Below, piece after piece: positions 1-5,519 of a stretch of DNA of 10,524 nt (positions are counted from its first letter, which is position 1; each line of letters begins with the position of its first letter). Below the pieces are notes generated by a model that had not been told where the DNA came from, ran no database searches, and was given only the letters and a program-made list of their open reading frames with translations. The stretch comes from JAWPNA01 sp045402695 (lineage in GTDB: Bacteria > Acidobacteriota > Polarisedimenticolia > JACPZX01 > DASXTC01). The DNA is taken from the NCBI GenBank assembly GCA_045402695.1, contig JAWPNA010000467.1, forward strand, positions 1 through 10,524, written 5' to 3'. Made by a program: the position numbers and the translations under genes.

Positions 1-151
1 GTTGCAGGAGGCCCGGCGGCTCCTCTACGTCGGAATGACCCGGGCCAAGGACCGGCTGGTGCTGACCCGCGTGGAGCGGCGCCAGGACCTGCCGACCGGA
101 GGGTACCGCTTCCTGACGGAAATGGGGTTCACGCCGCGGCCGCCGGCGTGA
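1..151 (+). CDS. UvrD/PcrA-type ATP-dependent DNA helicase, C-terminal end (partial)
   Basis: Only the last 49 codons are in the window; reading begins at base 2 and stops at TGA 149-151. The translation contains EARRLLYVGMTRAKDRLVL, which matches helicase motif VI of superfamily 1A (UvrD/PcrA/Rep), where the arginine of the GMTRA core contacts the ATP gamma-phosphate and the segment couples hydrolysis to strand movement. About 25 residues follow motif VI, so the protein lacks the long C-terminal tail of classical UvrD or PcrA, or is a shorter family member. In the cell such enzymes unwind DNA 3'-5' during repair or recombination. The exact subfamily cannot be told from this fragment. It marks the conserved left edge of the accessory block. 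Confidence 0.88.
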   Translation, partial: LQEARRLLYVGMTRAKDRLVLTRVERRQDLPTGGYRFLTEMGFTPRPPA

Positions 152-171
152 ATCACGGATTTCGTGACACG

Positions 172-540
172 CTCCCCCCATCCCACCACTTCAGCACCCG
201 CAGCGCGCGGAGCGTATTCCAGCGTCCAGCTCGAAATAAGTCTTCCCTTGTATGAATGCTGCAGCGACTAGCGGCCGTCCTCGCGGCGGGTGCTCCGGAT
301 AATGTCGATCGCGTCTTCGAGGCACCGGTCGGGAGGCGCAGCGACCGCCTGGAAATAGTCGAGGGCGCGAAGAATGTCGTAGTGCCATCGGGGCGGGAAC
401 GCGAAGCGGGTGAAACCGGCTTGATGATGTCGCCGGTGCGGTGGGATCGAAAGCGCCGGTGCACCAGGAGGAATTCATGGCCGCGCCGCTGCGCGGCCCG
501 CATGGCCCGCACGTTGCGCCGCCGGTTCGCGTTTGCGATG
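172..540 (-). pseudogene. Degraded squalene-cyclase-like (alpha/alpha-toroid) protein gene with several frameshifts
   Basis: No intact frame exists, but consecutive pieces of one recognisable protein appear in the right order on the minus strand in changing frames. About 478-418 gives HEFLLVHRRFRSHRTGDIIK. About 414-268 gives FTRFAFPPRWHYDILRALDYF and then a run ending in IIRSTRREDGR before a stop at 270-268. About 251-221 gives GKTYFELDAG. About 219-172 gives RWNTLRALRVLKWWDG. From memory, this order (HRLFRSHRTG, then FPPRWHYDVLRALDYF, then RRxDGRW, then WNTLRALRVLRWW) is the C-terminal half of bacterial hypothetical proteins related to the squalene cyclase / prenyltransferase toroid fold. 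At least three frame changes are needed, so the gene is dead unless the assembly is wrong. Frame-0 similarity may extend up to about base 620, but the N-terminal half is not recognisable. Confidence 0.7.
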
Positions 541-1007
541 GTGTTTGCGGAAGAACGACTCTCGGTGGCCGCCGCTAACCCGCGCACGATGTCCCCTCTG
601 AAGGAAGAGGGCGACCTATTAGTTGTAATAGTGTCGAGAAGCTTGACGTCTTGCAATTACCGCGGCCCTTCCCCAACATAGGCGCACCGAAGCTCGTCTC
701 GCCATCCCATCCAGCGACTCGACTCGAGCATTTCTCCTCCATTGGCGTTCGGGGGGCCCATGATGCGCTCTGATACCCGCGTTGCTGCTCCCATCGTCGC
801 CCTCGCCTTAGCCGTTTCGCCCGGGGGTGGGGACCGAAGTCGGCGGTCGCTATCTCGCGGGGATCTCGGGGTAACACCGCGAAGGACGGGCACAGCTAAG
901 CTACGGCGATATCCTGGAAGAAGTGGTGTTGTGGCTTATGGAGAGGCGGCGAGCGGTATGCGACCGGTGACGTTGGCCAGATGTGAGCCTTGGCCATGGA
1001 GGACCGG
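541..1007. other. Gene-poor stretch before the HTH gene
   Basis: No convincing intact gene is seen. Two weak signals were noted. On the minus strand a purine-rich GGAGG lies four bases before an ATG at 731-729 that opens a 24-codon frame ending at 657. On the plus strand, a frame entered at ATG-ATG 760-765 begins like a signal peptide (MMRSDTRVAAPIVALALAVS) and then loses coding character; a different frame nearby reads VGGRYLAGISG and stops. The second looks like the eroded start of a secreted protein gene. No tRNA, rRNA, strong promoter or terminator was recognised. Confidence 0.4.
998..1002 (+). promoter_or_regulatory. Shine-Dalgarno GGAGG deciding the HTH gene start
   Basis: GGAGG is followed after five bases by ATG at 1008. 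The longer in-frame starts (TTG 990, ATG 996) have no comparable site upstream, and ATG 996 overlaps this element, so 1008 is preferred. Confidence 0.6.
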
Positions 1008-1505
1008 ATGGATGATTTGGGCACGCTGCTGTTAGACAGGATGCCAGGGGTATGCGGGCGATGCCAAGCGTTCTGGCGAGCTCTGGCTGAAAGTGCCCCT
1101 CACACATTGACTGCAACGGAATGCGCGAGGGTCATCGGGTACCGGAACAGGTATCAATTGCTCCGGTGGATGGCCCAGCATGGGTATTCACGTTTTTTGG
1201 AAGTCGCCGACTGGGTGCGCCTGATCGGCTGGCTATTGGAGGCTGAGCGCAGTCGAATACCCCTGTATCGGCAAGCGTGGGCCAGCCAGATGGAACCTTC
1301 GGTATGCCATCGGACTATTCGTAGGGCGGCCAAGACTACTTGGACCCTTGCAAGGCAACAGGGCCTTCAACAATGGCTGTATGCGCTTGAAGGAAGGTTT
1401 CGCGGCACGATCCGGTGTATTGCTCCGGCGGCGCGCATCGATTGCGACGTTCAGGGTCTTGTTGGGGAGGTAGCGATTCGGCCTCCAAAGTTGGCAACGC
1501 ACTAA
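1008..1505 (+). CDS. Small helix-turn-helix protein, AraC-like DNA-binding region
   Basis: This is a 165-residue protein with no signal peptide or membrane segment, so it is expected in the cytoplasm. Residues about 34-59 (LTATECARVIGYRNRYQLLRWM and on) look like a first helix-turn-helix. Residues about 86-112 (LYRQAWASQMEPSVCHRTIR and on) look like a second one. Two HTH units joined by a helical linker (DWVRLIGWLLEAERS, about 68-82) is the AraC/XylS arrangement, but there is no room for a normal N-terminal effector domain: only about 30 residues precede, with a CxxC at 16-19. It resembles short AraC-type regulators I associate with Gemmatimonadota. The tail after residue 135 shows no domain. 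Because it is divergent from nothing and lies upstream of the peptide cluster on the same strand, it may regulate that cluster; this is inference. The start was chosen by its Shine-Dalgarno. Confidence 0.72.
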   Translation: MDDLGTLLLDRMPGVCGRCQAFWRALAESAPHTLTATECARVIGYRNRYQLLRWMAQHGYSRFLEVADWVRLIGWLLEAERSRIPLYRQAWASQMEPSVCHRTIRRAAKTTWTLARQQGLQQWLYALEGRFRGTIRCIAPAARIDCDVQGLVGEVAIRPPKLATH

Positions 1506-1884
1506 CGCCGGAGGGCAGGTAGTGACCTCTTGCGCAGTGCGCCTAGCTCCAGGACGCTCCCTCGTAACTGGACCGTGTCCCGCCCTCCTGTAAGACAACC
1601 ACCCATATGATATGAGAAGAGGACGGGCGCGTTCAGAATCTCCTGACGGCTGGAAACGATCCGCCCGCACAGAAGGACTCACCTTTTCGTCACCACGATC
1701 CGCTCTAGGCGACAGCCCCCAACGCCATATTTTGTGGGCTAGCAGTGCAGGCGCGCCACCAAACCCGTGCACATCGGATGAGACGAAGGGTATGGGCGCG
1801 CTGGCGGTGTTTAAGTCGAGCACAGCCGTAGCGCGCTAGCGGACGCGAATGCCCGAAGGATGCCATTTCAACAAGGCAATGAGC
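1506..1884. other. Intergenic region upstream of the propeller/peptide cluster
   Basis: Open frames cross this stretch on both strands, but none has a credible protein pattern, start signal or recognisable motif. It is the likely place for the promoter of the downstream cluster. A TATGAT hexamer at 1606-1611 resembles a -10 box, but no matching -35 element lies at the expected distance, and it would leave a leader of more than 200 bases. An 11-base palindrome lies at 1532-1542. No terminator with a T tract is visible after the HTH gene. Confidence 0.4.
1532..1542. promoter_or_regulatory. Short palindrome, possible operator
   Basis: GCGCA-G-TGCGC is a perfect inverted repeat around one central base, located 27 bases after the HTH gene stop and upstream of the propeller gene. 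It could bind a dimeric regulator, but in GC-rich DNA such a short palindrome can arise by chance. Confidence 0.2.
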
Positions 1885-3057
1885 ATGCTACTTCCCGCCA
1901 CTATCCCGGGCCGAGCGTCATTGTTCCGATGCACCGCGATTCTTCTCTGGGGAGCAACGGCTTGTACTCCAATGGACGGGCGGCAGATTGGCAGCCAGGG
2001 CGTGCTCCATCCGGTGGACGCGTTTCGCATCACCCCCGTGAAGATCGTGGGGCGACTGGCACTTACGCTTCCAGTCTCCATTGGTCACCAGCCACCGTAC
2101 GCCATAGGGGGATTCGCCCCGGCGTCAGAGGAGCGGCGTATAGGAGCACTTGAAGCGCCGGCGGAAGAGGTCTTCGGCACGATCGCCGACGTCGACGTCG
2201 ACGCTGAAGGGCGAGTGTACGTCCTTGATTCCCGCTTCAATCAGGTGCGCATTTTTTCACCGAGCGGCACCCTCATAGAGGCAGTGGGACGACCAGGTGC
2301 GGGACCCGGGGACTTGCGAGCGCCGAGCGTTCTCACTGTGGCTCACGATCGCCGGCTGTATGTGGCCGACCGCCCAACCCATATCCATGTATTCGATCGC
2401 ATCGGCGGGAAATACAGATTCCAGCGAACGGTGAGCATCGATGTCACCACGTCGGATATGTGCGTCATGGGCGACACGCTCTTCGTGCAGGGAGTAAAGT
2501 TTGGGCGAAATGTGATTCTTCACAAGTTTGACAGAGATCTTCACCACGTCGCGTCGTTCGGGAGCGTGTACGAATCGGGGAACGCGATGGTCGATTGGCA
2601 AACGAGTAGCGGCCGAATCACCTGCGCGGAACGAGAGCAGATCGTCGTGTATGCCCCGACATCCTTGTTGGGTGAAGTGCGTGGGTTTGGCACGGACGGC
2701 CGCCTCGTGTGGGTAACACGCCTGGAGGGCTTTCGGCCGATTGAGGTATTTGTGCGGCCGGACGGTGGTCGGAGGGTGACCGTGCCCGAGCAGGGTTACA
2801 ACCGAGTGCGTTCGGTCGTGTATTCAGGCCCGGACGACGTCATCGTACAGGTGGCATACGAGACGCGAGAAAGCCAGGCAGCGAAGAAGGAATTCGAGCA
2901 GCTCGTGACCATCCACCTCAATCCGCGCTCGGGGCAGGGATCCGTCCTTAGCAGGGATTTCCCACTGATCAGCAAGATAACCTCAAGCCTGCTCGTCTCA
3001 CAGCGAGAAGATCCATTCCCGTCGGTGGGCGTGCAGCTGCTGAAAGCACGTGACTGA
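1885..3057 (+). CDS. Six-bladed beta-propeller protein, probable lipoprotein (propeller 1)
   Basis: This 390-residue protein is exported. The N-terminus has a basic stretch, a hydrophobic run (LFRCTAILLWGATAC) and a possible but imperfect lipobox ending at Cys27, followed by a polar mature part. Propeller repeats follow: IADVDVDAEGRVYVLDSRFN about 100-119, then the blade-end signature GRPGAGPGDL at about 135-144, typical of the 6-bladed/NHL-like propellers common in Gemmatimonadota and Bacteroidota. Later blades include GEVRGFGTDGRLVWVTRLEG. Two mature cysteines, Cys193 and Cys247, are shared with the minus-strand paralogue at 8238-9353 at identical spacing. Such propellers bind ligands or proteins at the cell surface; the ligand here is unknown and no catalytic residues are evident. 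ATG 1885 has AAGG eight bases upstream and gives a normal-length signal peptide; ATG 1849 is an alternative without a ribosome site. The stop overlaps the next start by one base (TGATG), indicating translational coupling. Confidence 0.82.
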   Translation: MLLPATIPGRASLFRCTAILLWGATACTPMDGRQIGSQGVLHPVDAFRITPVKIVGRLALTLPVSIGHQPPYAIGGFAPASEERRIGALEAPAEEVFGTIADVDVDAEGRVYVLDSRFNQVRIFSPSGTLIEAVGRPGAGPGDLRAPSVLTVAHDRRLYVADRPTHIHVFDRIGGKYRFQRTVSIDVTTSDMCVMGDTLFVQGVKFGRNVILHKFDRDLHHVASFGSVYESGNAMVDWQTSSGRITCAEREQIVVYAPTSLLGEVRGFGTDGRLVWVTRLEGFRPIEVFVRPDGGRRVTVPEQGYNRVRSVVYSGPDDVIVQVAYETRESQAAKKEFEQLVTIHLNPRSGQGSVLSRDFPLISKITSSLLVSQREDPFPSVGVQLLKARD

Positions 3058-3695
3058 TGTCTCCCACGATGTCGGCGCGCCGCTGGATTAGCCGCCTCGC
3101 TCTGGTAGTCGCGGTGCCTACTCTGACGGCGACGGCTACGGTCGTCATTCGAAGGGCAAATGCATCGCGCGACGCCAGCGACACACACTACGTTCCTCGA
3201 CCCAGACTGCCGGAAGGCAGCCAGGTCGTGATGCTCTACTTCGGTAAGGCACGGTGCGCGTGGTCGAATCGGCCGGAGATGCCCGAGACAATCGAGGCAA
3301 TCAAAGTTGGTCTCTCGCGCCGTGCGTATGCCAACGGATGGTCATTCACTGCTATTGGGGTGGCCCTAGACTGGTCCCCCCGACTGGGACTGAAACATCT
3401 GGCGAAATTCGGAGAATTCGATGAACTCGCAACTGGCAACAGTTGGGTGAACTCCCTCGCGCAGAAGTACTTCTGGGGTGAAATGGCCGGTCCCGCGTCC
3501 ACGCCTGAAGTTGTGGTGGTTACACGCGACGTGGCTCGGCTGGGGAAGGGCGGTATAGAGGCCGGCTATGCGGCATCGGAGGAGCGGCTCTTGGCGAGGA
3601 AGGTGGGGGTGTTCGAACTCAGAAAATGGGTTGCCGACGGCCTGGTACTTCCAGCCTTCGGTAGAGGCAGCACCGATTCGGCGGCCGCGCCATGA
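3057..3695 (+). CDS. Membrane-anchored thioredoxin-fold protein with CxxS motif
   Basis: This is a 212-residue protein. Residues about 12-31 form an N-terminal hydrophobic segment after arginines, giving a signal anchor with the rest outside the cytoplasm. The segment QVVMLYFGKARCAWSNRP (about 56-73) is a beta strand followed by a CAWS motif at 67-70, in the place of the thioredoxin CxxC. STPEVVVV (about 148-155) supplies the cis-proline loop expected about 80 residues later. Cys67 is the only cysteine in the protein, so it cannot perform a dithiol cycle alone. It could form mixed disulfides with a substrate or act as a monothiol chaperone or isomerase. The start is coupled to the propeller stop, so the two are made together. 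The peptide genes begin 56 bases downstream. The fold assignment rests on motif order rather than close similarity. Confidence 0.7.
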   Translation: MSPTMSARRWISRLALVVAVPTLTATATVVIRRANASRDASDTHYVPRPRLPEGSQVVMLYFGKARCAWSNRPEMPETIEAIKVGLSRRAYANGWSFTAIGVALDWSPRLGLKHLAKFGEFDELATGNSWVNSLAQKYFWGEMAGPASTPEVVVVTRDVARLGKGGIEAGYAASEERLLARKVGVFELRKWVADGLVLPAFGRGSTDSAAAP

Positions 3696-3739
3696 CCGTG
3701 CGAGAATAGCCTGCTCCCTTGGCGCAGGGGGCACACTCT

Positions 3740-3745
3740 GAGGAG
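3740..3745 (+). promoter_or_regulatory. Shine-Dalgarno GAGGAG for the first mini-protein
   Basis: GAGGAG sits six bases before ATG 3752. This fixes the start there rather than at the upstream in-frame codon 3719, which would put a polar extension before the signal peptide. Confidence 0.7.
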
Positions 3746-3751
3746 CGTCCG

Positions 3752-3982
3752 ATGTTCGATCGATTACGGCGTCTGTTCGCAGGATCACTTGTGATGACGA
3801 CACTCGGGGCTGCTGGCGTTGTGGCCGGGCTCAATGCCGGTATGCCGTCTCGCGCTTACGCGGACGGTTGTGAGGACAACTACTGTGACGCGGCCGGCAA
3901 TTGTCAGTACCTCGCCAACGTCCACTACGATTGCGATGAGACACAGCATGGTTGCGAGGAGTCATGGTGCAATGACACATAG
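3752..3982 (+). CDS. Secreted acidic six-cysteine mini-protein, copy 1
   Basis: This is a 76-residue precursor. Residues 1-37 form a signal peptide: basic start (MFDRLRRLF), an Ala/Gly/Val core, and SRAYA before Asp38, a good signal peptidase I site. The predicted mature part (38-76, 39 residues) has cysteines at 40, 45, 51, 61, 68 and 73, ten Asp/Glu and no Lys or Arg. The order C-x4-C-x5-GNC style-x9-C-DET-x-GC-x4-C is shared with the next two genes. No known family is recognised. The cysteines could form three disulfides outside the cytoplasm or bind metal together with the acidic side chains. The neighbouring thioredoxin-fold genes favour disulfides. A toxin, signal, metal carrier or surface peptide role are all possible; none can be chosen from sequence. 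Confidence 0.83.
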   Translation: MFDRLRRLFAGSLVMTTLGAAGVVAGLNAGMPSRAYADGCEDNYCDAAGNCQYLANVHYDCDETQHGCEESWCNDT

Positions 3983-4030
3983 GAAAGGCACCCTACCCCG
4001 ACAAAAGGGACCTGTTCACTGTCTAACATG

Positions 4031-4035
4031 GGAGG
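4031..4035 (+). promoter_or_regulatory. Shine-Dalgarno GGAGG for the second mini-protein
   Basis: GGAGG lies five bases before ATG 4041. It selects this start inside a longer open frame that begins at 3819 and overlaps copy 1 out of frame. Confidence 0.7.
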
Positions 4036-4040
4036 CGAGT

Positions 4041-4283
4041 ATGCGGGACAATCGACGGAGTATGCACAGGGTATTGGTGAGTTCAGTGGTCGTCTCGCTG
4101 CTCGCGGCAGCCGGCGTGTTGACAGGGGCTGCATTTGCACCAACGCCGCTGCACGCCGACAGCTGCGAAGACAACGTGTGCAATATGGACACGGGCAATT
4201 GTGCGTTCAAGCAAGGTATTAAGCACAACTGCGATGAAACTGAAGAGACTCTGTTCGATGGGTGCGACAGCAGTCCCTGCTGA
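4041..4283 (+). CDS. Secreted acidic six-cysteine mini-protein, copy 2
   Basis: This is an 80-residue precursor, paralogous to the flanking two. The signal peptide is residues 1-39: an Arg-rich start (MRDNRRSMHR), a hydrophobic stretch (VLVSSVVVSLLAAAGVL), then PTPLHA before Asp40. The predicted mature peptide of 41 residues has cysteines at 42, 47, 54, 64, 75 and 80, spacing 4-6-9-10-4, with CEDN, GNC and CDET blocks shared with copy 1. It has ten acidic residues and two lysines (57, 61). It differs from its paralogues in a four-residue longer loop between cysteines 4 and 5 and in ending exactly on the sixth cysteine. The gap from copy 1 is 58 bases, and the separate Shine-Dalgarno suggests independent strong translation within one transcript. 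Function unknown. Confidence 0.83.
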   Translation: MRDNRRSMHRVLVSSVVVSLLAAAGVLTGAAFAPTPLHADSCEDNVCNMDTGNCAFKQGIKHNCDETEETLFDGCDSSPC

Positions 4284-4348
4284 CCCGCGCCGCCGGCACT
4301 GAGTCTGGATGTGCGTTTCCCGCTCATTCCCTGGTACCCTTGTGAATC

Positions 4349-4353
4349 GGAGG
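4349..4353 (+). promoter_or_regulatory. Shine-Dalgarno GGAGG for the third mini-protein
   Basis: GGAGG sits five bases before ATG 4359 and decides that start over the in-frame codon at 4311, which would add sixteen non-signal residues. Confidence 0.7.
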
Positions 4354-4358
4354 TAACA

Positions 4359-4586
4359 ATGCCGGAAGCCCTCAAGAAGGTGATGCTCGGGTCAGCGTCG
4401 GTCACACTGTTGGCGGTAGGCGGGCTTGTCGCTGGCTTGTTCGTCGCACCAGAGCGGGCGTATGCCGACTGGTGCGACTGGGACGTGTGCTCTGAGGAGT
4501 CTGGTAACTGCTTCGCATCGGACGTTAAGTGGCAGTGCAAAGAGACGTCGGGCGGGTGCGAGGACAAGGGCTGTGATCCGGAGTAG
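4359..4586 (+). CDS. Secreted acidic six-cysteine mini-protein, copy 3
   Basis: This is a 75-residue precursor. Residues 1-36 are a signal peptide with a basic start (MPEALKKVM), a hydrophobic core ending in GGLVAGLFV, and PERAYA before Asp37; the last part is strikingly like copy 1 (AGVVAGL and SRAYAD). The predicted mature part of 39 residues has cysteines at 39, 44, 51, 60, 67 and 72, spacing 4-6-8-6-4, with GNC and CKET blocks and a final GC-EDKG-C. It has eleven acidic residues, three lysines and three tryptophans (38, 41, 58). The sequence between cysteines varies much more than the cysteine frame, as expected for a disulfide-stabilised scaffold. It lies 72 bases upstream of the DsbA-like gene, on the same strand. 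Function unknown. Confidence 0.83.
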   Translation: MPEALKKVMLGSASVTLLAVGGLVAGLFVAPERAYADWCDWDVCSEESGNCFASDVKWQCKETSGGCEDKGCDPE

Positions 4587-4658
4587 CTACCGTAAGGGGC
4601 GGCGAGGGGCAAGTCCTTCCAAGCATGCTAGAGGACGACTGCGACCTGGGACGGCCCA

Positions 4659-5312
4659 ATGCTAAGCCGAATACGTGCGTGGTTGCCACAGGTCGCAACG
4701 GCTGCTACCGTAGCATGCGCGATCACTCTGACTGCGCTGCTCGTCCGGCGGGAATTCTTTCTGGATTCGGGTCGTGCGCAGGGCGAGCCGACTCACCTTA
4801 GAGATTGGGAGCGTCTGGCGAGATCTGGACGCTCCATGGGATCTGCGGACGCACCTATCACTATTGTCGAATTCTCAGACTTCCAGTGCCCCTCCTGCGG
4901 TCGCCTCCAACCGGACCTGCGCGCTCTTCGGGTCAGGTATCCCGGACGAACGCGCATCGTGTACAGGCACCTGCCGCTATCACGGATCCATCCGCATGCA
5001 GAGATGGCAGCAGAGGCAGCAGAGTGCGCTGGCGCGCAGGATGCATTTGAACAATACCACGATGCCCTGTTTGCCAAGCAGGACTCAATTGGCGTGAAGT
5101 CGTGGGTGAGTTTCGGCCGAGACGCCAGGCTGGCGGACACAGTGGAGTTCAACCATTGCCTTACCGAGCGACGATATGCCGGCCGCGTAAGGGATGATGT
5201 CACCACGGCCCGAGACGCAGGGTTCAGAGGAACCCCGACATTGGTCGTCGCTGGGAGAGTAATTAGGGGGCGGCCACCGTTGGAGGAGCTGGAACGGTTG
5301 ATTGCACCCTAG
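4659..5312 (+). CDS. DsbA-like thiol:disulfide oxidoreductase, membrane-anchored
   Basis: This is a 217-residue protein. Residues about 10-29 are a hydrophobic N-terminal anchor, so the catalytic domain faces outside the cytoplasm. SADAPITIVEFSDFQCPSCG (about 62-81) is the classic entry of the DsbA/Thioredoxin_4 family, with the active-site CPSC at 77-80. The alpha-helical insertion includes HPHAEMAAEAAECAG and FEQYHDALF (about 111-138). FRGTPTLVVAGRVIRG (about 189-204) carries the cis-proline at the Thr-Pro. Two further cysteines, 123 and 167, are at places often conserved in this family. Members oxidise, or in some cases isomerise, disulfides in exported proteins. Lying directly after three six-cysteine secreted peptides, these are its likely substrates (inference). 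No DsbB or VKOR partner is in the window. The start codon has only a weak upstream ribosome site. Two TAG codons stand in tandem at the end. Confidence 0.88.
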   Translation: MLSRIRAWLPQVATAATVACAITLTALLVRREFFLDSGRAQGEPTHLRDWERLARSGRSMGSADAPITIVEFSDFQCPSCGRLQPDLRALRVRYPGRTRIVYRHLPLSRIHPHAEMAAEAAECAGAQDAFEQYHDALFAKQDSIGVKSWVSFGRDARLADTVEFNHCLTERRYAGRVRDDVTTARDAGFRGTPTLVVAGRVIRGRPPLEELERLIAP

Positions 5313-5346
5313 TAGGCTTGTGCATGTGGGCCAGAAGAGCGGGCGG

Positions 5347-5390
5347 CGCTGGGCCGCTCGGGCCGGAACGGCGTACAGGCCGGCCCAGCG
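5347..5390 (+). promoter_or_regulatory. Strong hairpin in the gap before the cysteine-cluster gene
   Basis: CGCTGGGCCG (5347-5356) and CGGCCCAGCG (5381-5390) are perfect 10-base complements around a 24-base loop; two G-U pairs could lengthen the stem. It sits in the 207-base gap between the DsbA-like stop and the next start. There is no T tract, so it is not a canonical intrinsic terminator. It may lower read-through into, or control translation of, the downstream gene, or protect the upstream mRNA. Confidence 0.45.
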
Positions 5391-5507
5391 TTCGCTGCCG
5401 CGGTGCTGAGGCATACTACAGCGCAGAGCACTGTGCCCGGCGCTCGACTATGCCTCAGACCTGCAGCACGCGGGTTGGCCGTCAGAGTCGTGCGAGGGGC
5501 ACTTTGC

Positions 5508-5514
5508 AAGGTGG
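5508..5514 (+). promoter_or_regulatory. Ribosome site AAGGTGG deciding the cysteine-cluster start
   Basis: AAGGTGG is followed after five bases by ATG 5520. The open frame extends back to 5403, but that extension is Arg/Ala-rich, without a ribosome site, and does not look like part of the protein. Confidence 0.55.
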
Positions 5515-5519
5515 GCGCG

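Noticed and set aside
657..731. Minus-strand 24-codon peptide with a good GGAGG four bases before its ATG
   Set aside because: The ribosome site is suggestive, but there is no paralogue, conservation evidence or partner in the window; one purine run is not enough.
1233..1823. Long minus-strand open frame overlapping the HTH gene and the following gap
   Set aside because: Half of it is the shadow of the HTH gene and the rest has no motif, start signal or coding character.
1612..1839. Plus-strand 75-residue open frame before propeller 1
   Set aside because: No Shine-Dalgarno, no recognisable sequence pattern, and a composition like translated GC-rich intergenic DNA.
3752..4586. Tandem small repeats as a CRISPR or DNA repeat array
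   Set aside because: The similarity is at protein level only; the DNA of the three copies is diverged and lacks identical repeats.
5403..5519. N-terminal extension of the cysteine-cluster protein
   Set aside because: The extension is open but lacks a ribosome site and protein-like pattern; ATG 5520 has AAGGTGG at the right spacing.
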